Origin: Leptolyngbya sp. SIO4C1
GTDB lineage: Bacteria; Cyanobacteriota; Cyanobacteriia; Phormidesmidales; Phormidesmidaceae
Length of the DNA stretch: 15,344 bases
Assembly: GCA_010671975.1 (NCBI GenBank)
Contig: JAAHIA010000066.1
Location: 1 to 15,344 of the forward strand
Direction: 5' to 3'
Position 1 is the stretch's first letter, and every line of letters begins with the position of its first letter. The notes beneath the pieces are model-generated. The model ran no database searches and was not told the DNA's origin. It was given only the letters and a program-made list of their open reading frames with translations. The translations under genes were made by a program, and so were the position numbers. Positions 14,623-15,344 of the stretch are shown here, piece by piece.

Positions 14623-14976
14623 GCTGCGATCGCAGACAGCTCGCGCTTCGAGAAAAGCTCACACCAAAAGATACTGATGATTTTAGAACTGGCACAGCTT
14701 TGTTGTCCAATTCACAACCAAAACAATGCTGTTTCGCTCAGTAGATAAGACAACAAAACTAAAGCCTATCTAAGCTTTCCGCTACTATATTGTTTTTTTA
14801 CTTCCTTCCGGATGCGCTACTTTAGCCTTGTTCGTTTCAGAAACTGGCTGAAAACTGCATAGGCTGATTTGGTCTGCCACTATCACTAAATAGAAAGGTT
14901 TCAAAGTCTAGCTGATATCCGCAAGCGCTGAAAAATCTTTCCTATATCTACCAATCCCGCAATTCGGAGATTTCCT
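14623..14976. other. Intergenic region between the CHAT gene and the small ORF
   Basis: About 350 bp without a gene. It contains a HIP1 octamer (14626-14633), a perfect 9-bp inverted repeat TTTGTTGTC (14699-14707) / GACAACAAA (14749-14757) with a 41-nt loop, and a competing inner hairpin GTTGT-N7-ACAAC (14702-14718). A T-tract (TTGTTTTTTTA near 14790-14800) does not directly follow a good stem. TATATT at 14786-14791 could be a -10 for the downstream small gene, but no matching -35 is evident. Confidence 0.5.
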
Positions 14977-15147
14977 ATGTTTGGTTCTAAGCCTAACTTG
15001 TCCGATTCTACTACTCAGCCCGAACCGCATCCGAAAAAAACGGTTCAAATGCAGGCTCTGTTCTCAATTAATCAATCGATTGTCAGACGTACAAAAGGTA
15101 TAGGTGACTTGTGGTGTAGATTGACTGGCCAATGTAAGCAAAAGTAG
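14977..15147 (+). CDS. Small hypothetical protein, 56 residues
   Basis: An ORF of 56 codons begins MFGSKPNLSDSTTQPEP and ends in a basic, cysteine-containing tail (DLWCRLTGQCKQK). GGAG lies 7 nt before the ATG, a good ribosome binding site. A strong intrinsic terminator follows 55 nt after the stop, so the unit has the layout of a real short gene. The first half is Ser/Pro/Thr-rich and probably disordered. The second half is basic and could form a helix (MQALFSINQSIVRRTKGIG). No membrane helix is seen. I do not recognise a family. The alternative is that the region is a structured non-coding RNA with a fortuitous ORF. Confidence 0.55.
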   Translation: MFGSKPNLSDSTTQPEPHPKKTVQMQALFSINQSIVRRTKGIGDLWCRLTGQCKQK

Positions 15148-15153
15148 AGTTCT

Positions 15154-15171
15154 AAGCAATCAGAATTGCTT
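15154..15171 (+). promoter_or_regulatory. Hairpin just after the small ORF
   Basis: AAGCAAT, a 4-nt loop CAGA, then ATTGCTT form a perfect 7-bp stem 6 nt after the TAG stop. There is no T-run, so it is more likely a 3' stability element than a terminator. Confidence 0.5.
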
Positions 15172-15202
15172 TCGACTGTGACAGCTTGAGATTCAAGCGA
15201 GG

Positions 15203-15230
15203 GAGCCGGACTGATGTTCGGCTCTTTTTC
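15203..15230 (+). terminator. Intrinsic terminator of the small gene
   Basis: GAGCCGGAC (15203-15211), loop TGAT, GTTCGGCTC (15216-15224), then TTTTTC. The 9-bp stem has one G-U pair and is followed at once by five T. This is a textbook rho-independent terminator on the plus strand. Confidence 0.88.
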
Positions 15231-15267
15231 TTGCTGCTTTCATAGATTTTCTAGCCAAATTAAATGG

Positions 15268-15293
15268 GCTACTGCATAGCGCTTCTGCGTAGC
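15268..15293. repeat. Imperfect palindromic repeat GCTAC...GTAGC, possible cyanobacterial interspersed element
   Basis: GCTAC (15268-15272) and GTAGC (15289-15293) flank an interior with GC pairs and a central AGCGCT palindrome. The composition (GCTACGCAGAAGCGC on the other strand) resembles short extragenic palindromes common in cyanobacteria. Only one copy lies in this window. Confidence 0.4.
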
Positions 15294-15313
15294 ACATCTA
15301 TCTATCAATACAA

Positions 15314-15327
15314 GTGACCGCGATCAC
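15314..15327. promoter_or_regulatory. CRP-like palindrome GTGA-N6-TCAC
   Basis: GTGACCGCGATCAC matches the core half-sites GTGA and TCAC at the 6-nt spacing of CRP-family sites, and the symmetry extends outward (CAAGTGA / TCACCTG). It could be a SyCRP1-type site for a gene beyond the window edge. The match is short, and the target gene is not visible. Confidence 0.3.
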
Positions 15328-15344
15328 CTGTTGTGCCGATAAGT

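Larger units (their letters stand above)
2254..14633. repeat. HIP1 octamers GCGATCGC, 13 copies (span of first to last)
   Basis: Exact GCGATCGC starts at 2254, 2284, 3461, 3799, 4056, 4131, 6817, 6893, 7733, 10019, 11002, 13656 and 14626. All but the last lie inside coding regions. About one per 1.2 kb is far above the chance rate of roughly one per 65 kb and is the cyanobacterial highly iterated palindrome signature. The entry spans the set and is not a continuous element. Confidence 0.9.

Overview
This window comes from a cyanobacterium. It holds the 5' end of psbD (photosystem II D2), a petH whose FNR carries the phycobilisome-linker domain, a Ycf5-type ccsA, and at least 13 copies of the cyanobacterial HIP1 octamer GCGATCGC. 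The repeat-rich intergenic DNA and the gene content would suit a filamentous Leptolyngbya-like lineage, but the genus is a guess.

Layout. 1-127 is the start of psbD on the minus strand. 128-806 is a long divergent regulatory region between psbD and petH, with a candidate psbD promoter and leader stem-loops. petH (807-2012) ends in a strong intrinsic terminator. hom (homoserine dehydrogenase) and prmC (release-factor glutamine methyltransferase) follow on the plus strand. They are separated only by a 14-bp tandem repeat that contains the hom stop and the prmC start. prmC overlaps tail to tail with a minus-strand DUF1997 gene. A repeat-rich gap of about 500 bp (5210-5716) precedes an atypical SDR gene, which shares a CTAG double stop with the convergent ccsA. 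pgi (glucose-6-phosphate isomerase) is divergent from ccsA. These genes are mainly core photosynthesis and central metabolism.

9322-14622 is the most interesting part. Three consecutive plus-strand genes encode (i) a soluble protein with a sigma-region-4-like helix-turn-helix, (ii) a DUF1822 protein whose start overlaps the end of gene i, and (iii) a membrane protein that fuses a CHAT caspase-like protease domain, with an intact His/Cys dyad, to a CHASE2-type sensor region and C-terminal membrane helices. I read this as a candidate protease-controlled transcriptional signalling module: an envelope signal reaches CHASE2, the cytoplasmic CHAT domain cleaves a partner, and the HTH/sigma-like protein is released or altered. 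The logic resembles the type III-E CRISPR TPR-CHAT/Csx30/RpoE arrangement, but no CRISPR component is present. The functional link is inference.

The right end (14623-15344) holds a short unannotated gene of 56 codons with a good ribosome binding site and its own intrinsic terminator. It is followed by a palindromic element and a CRP-like site near the window edge.
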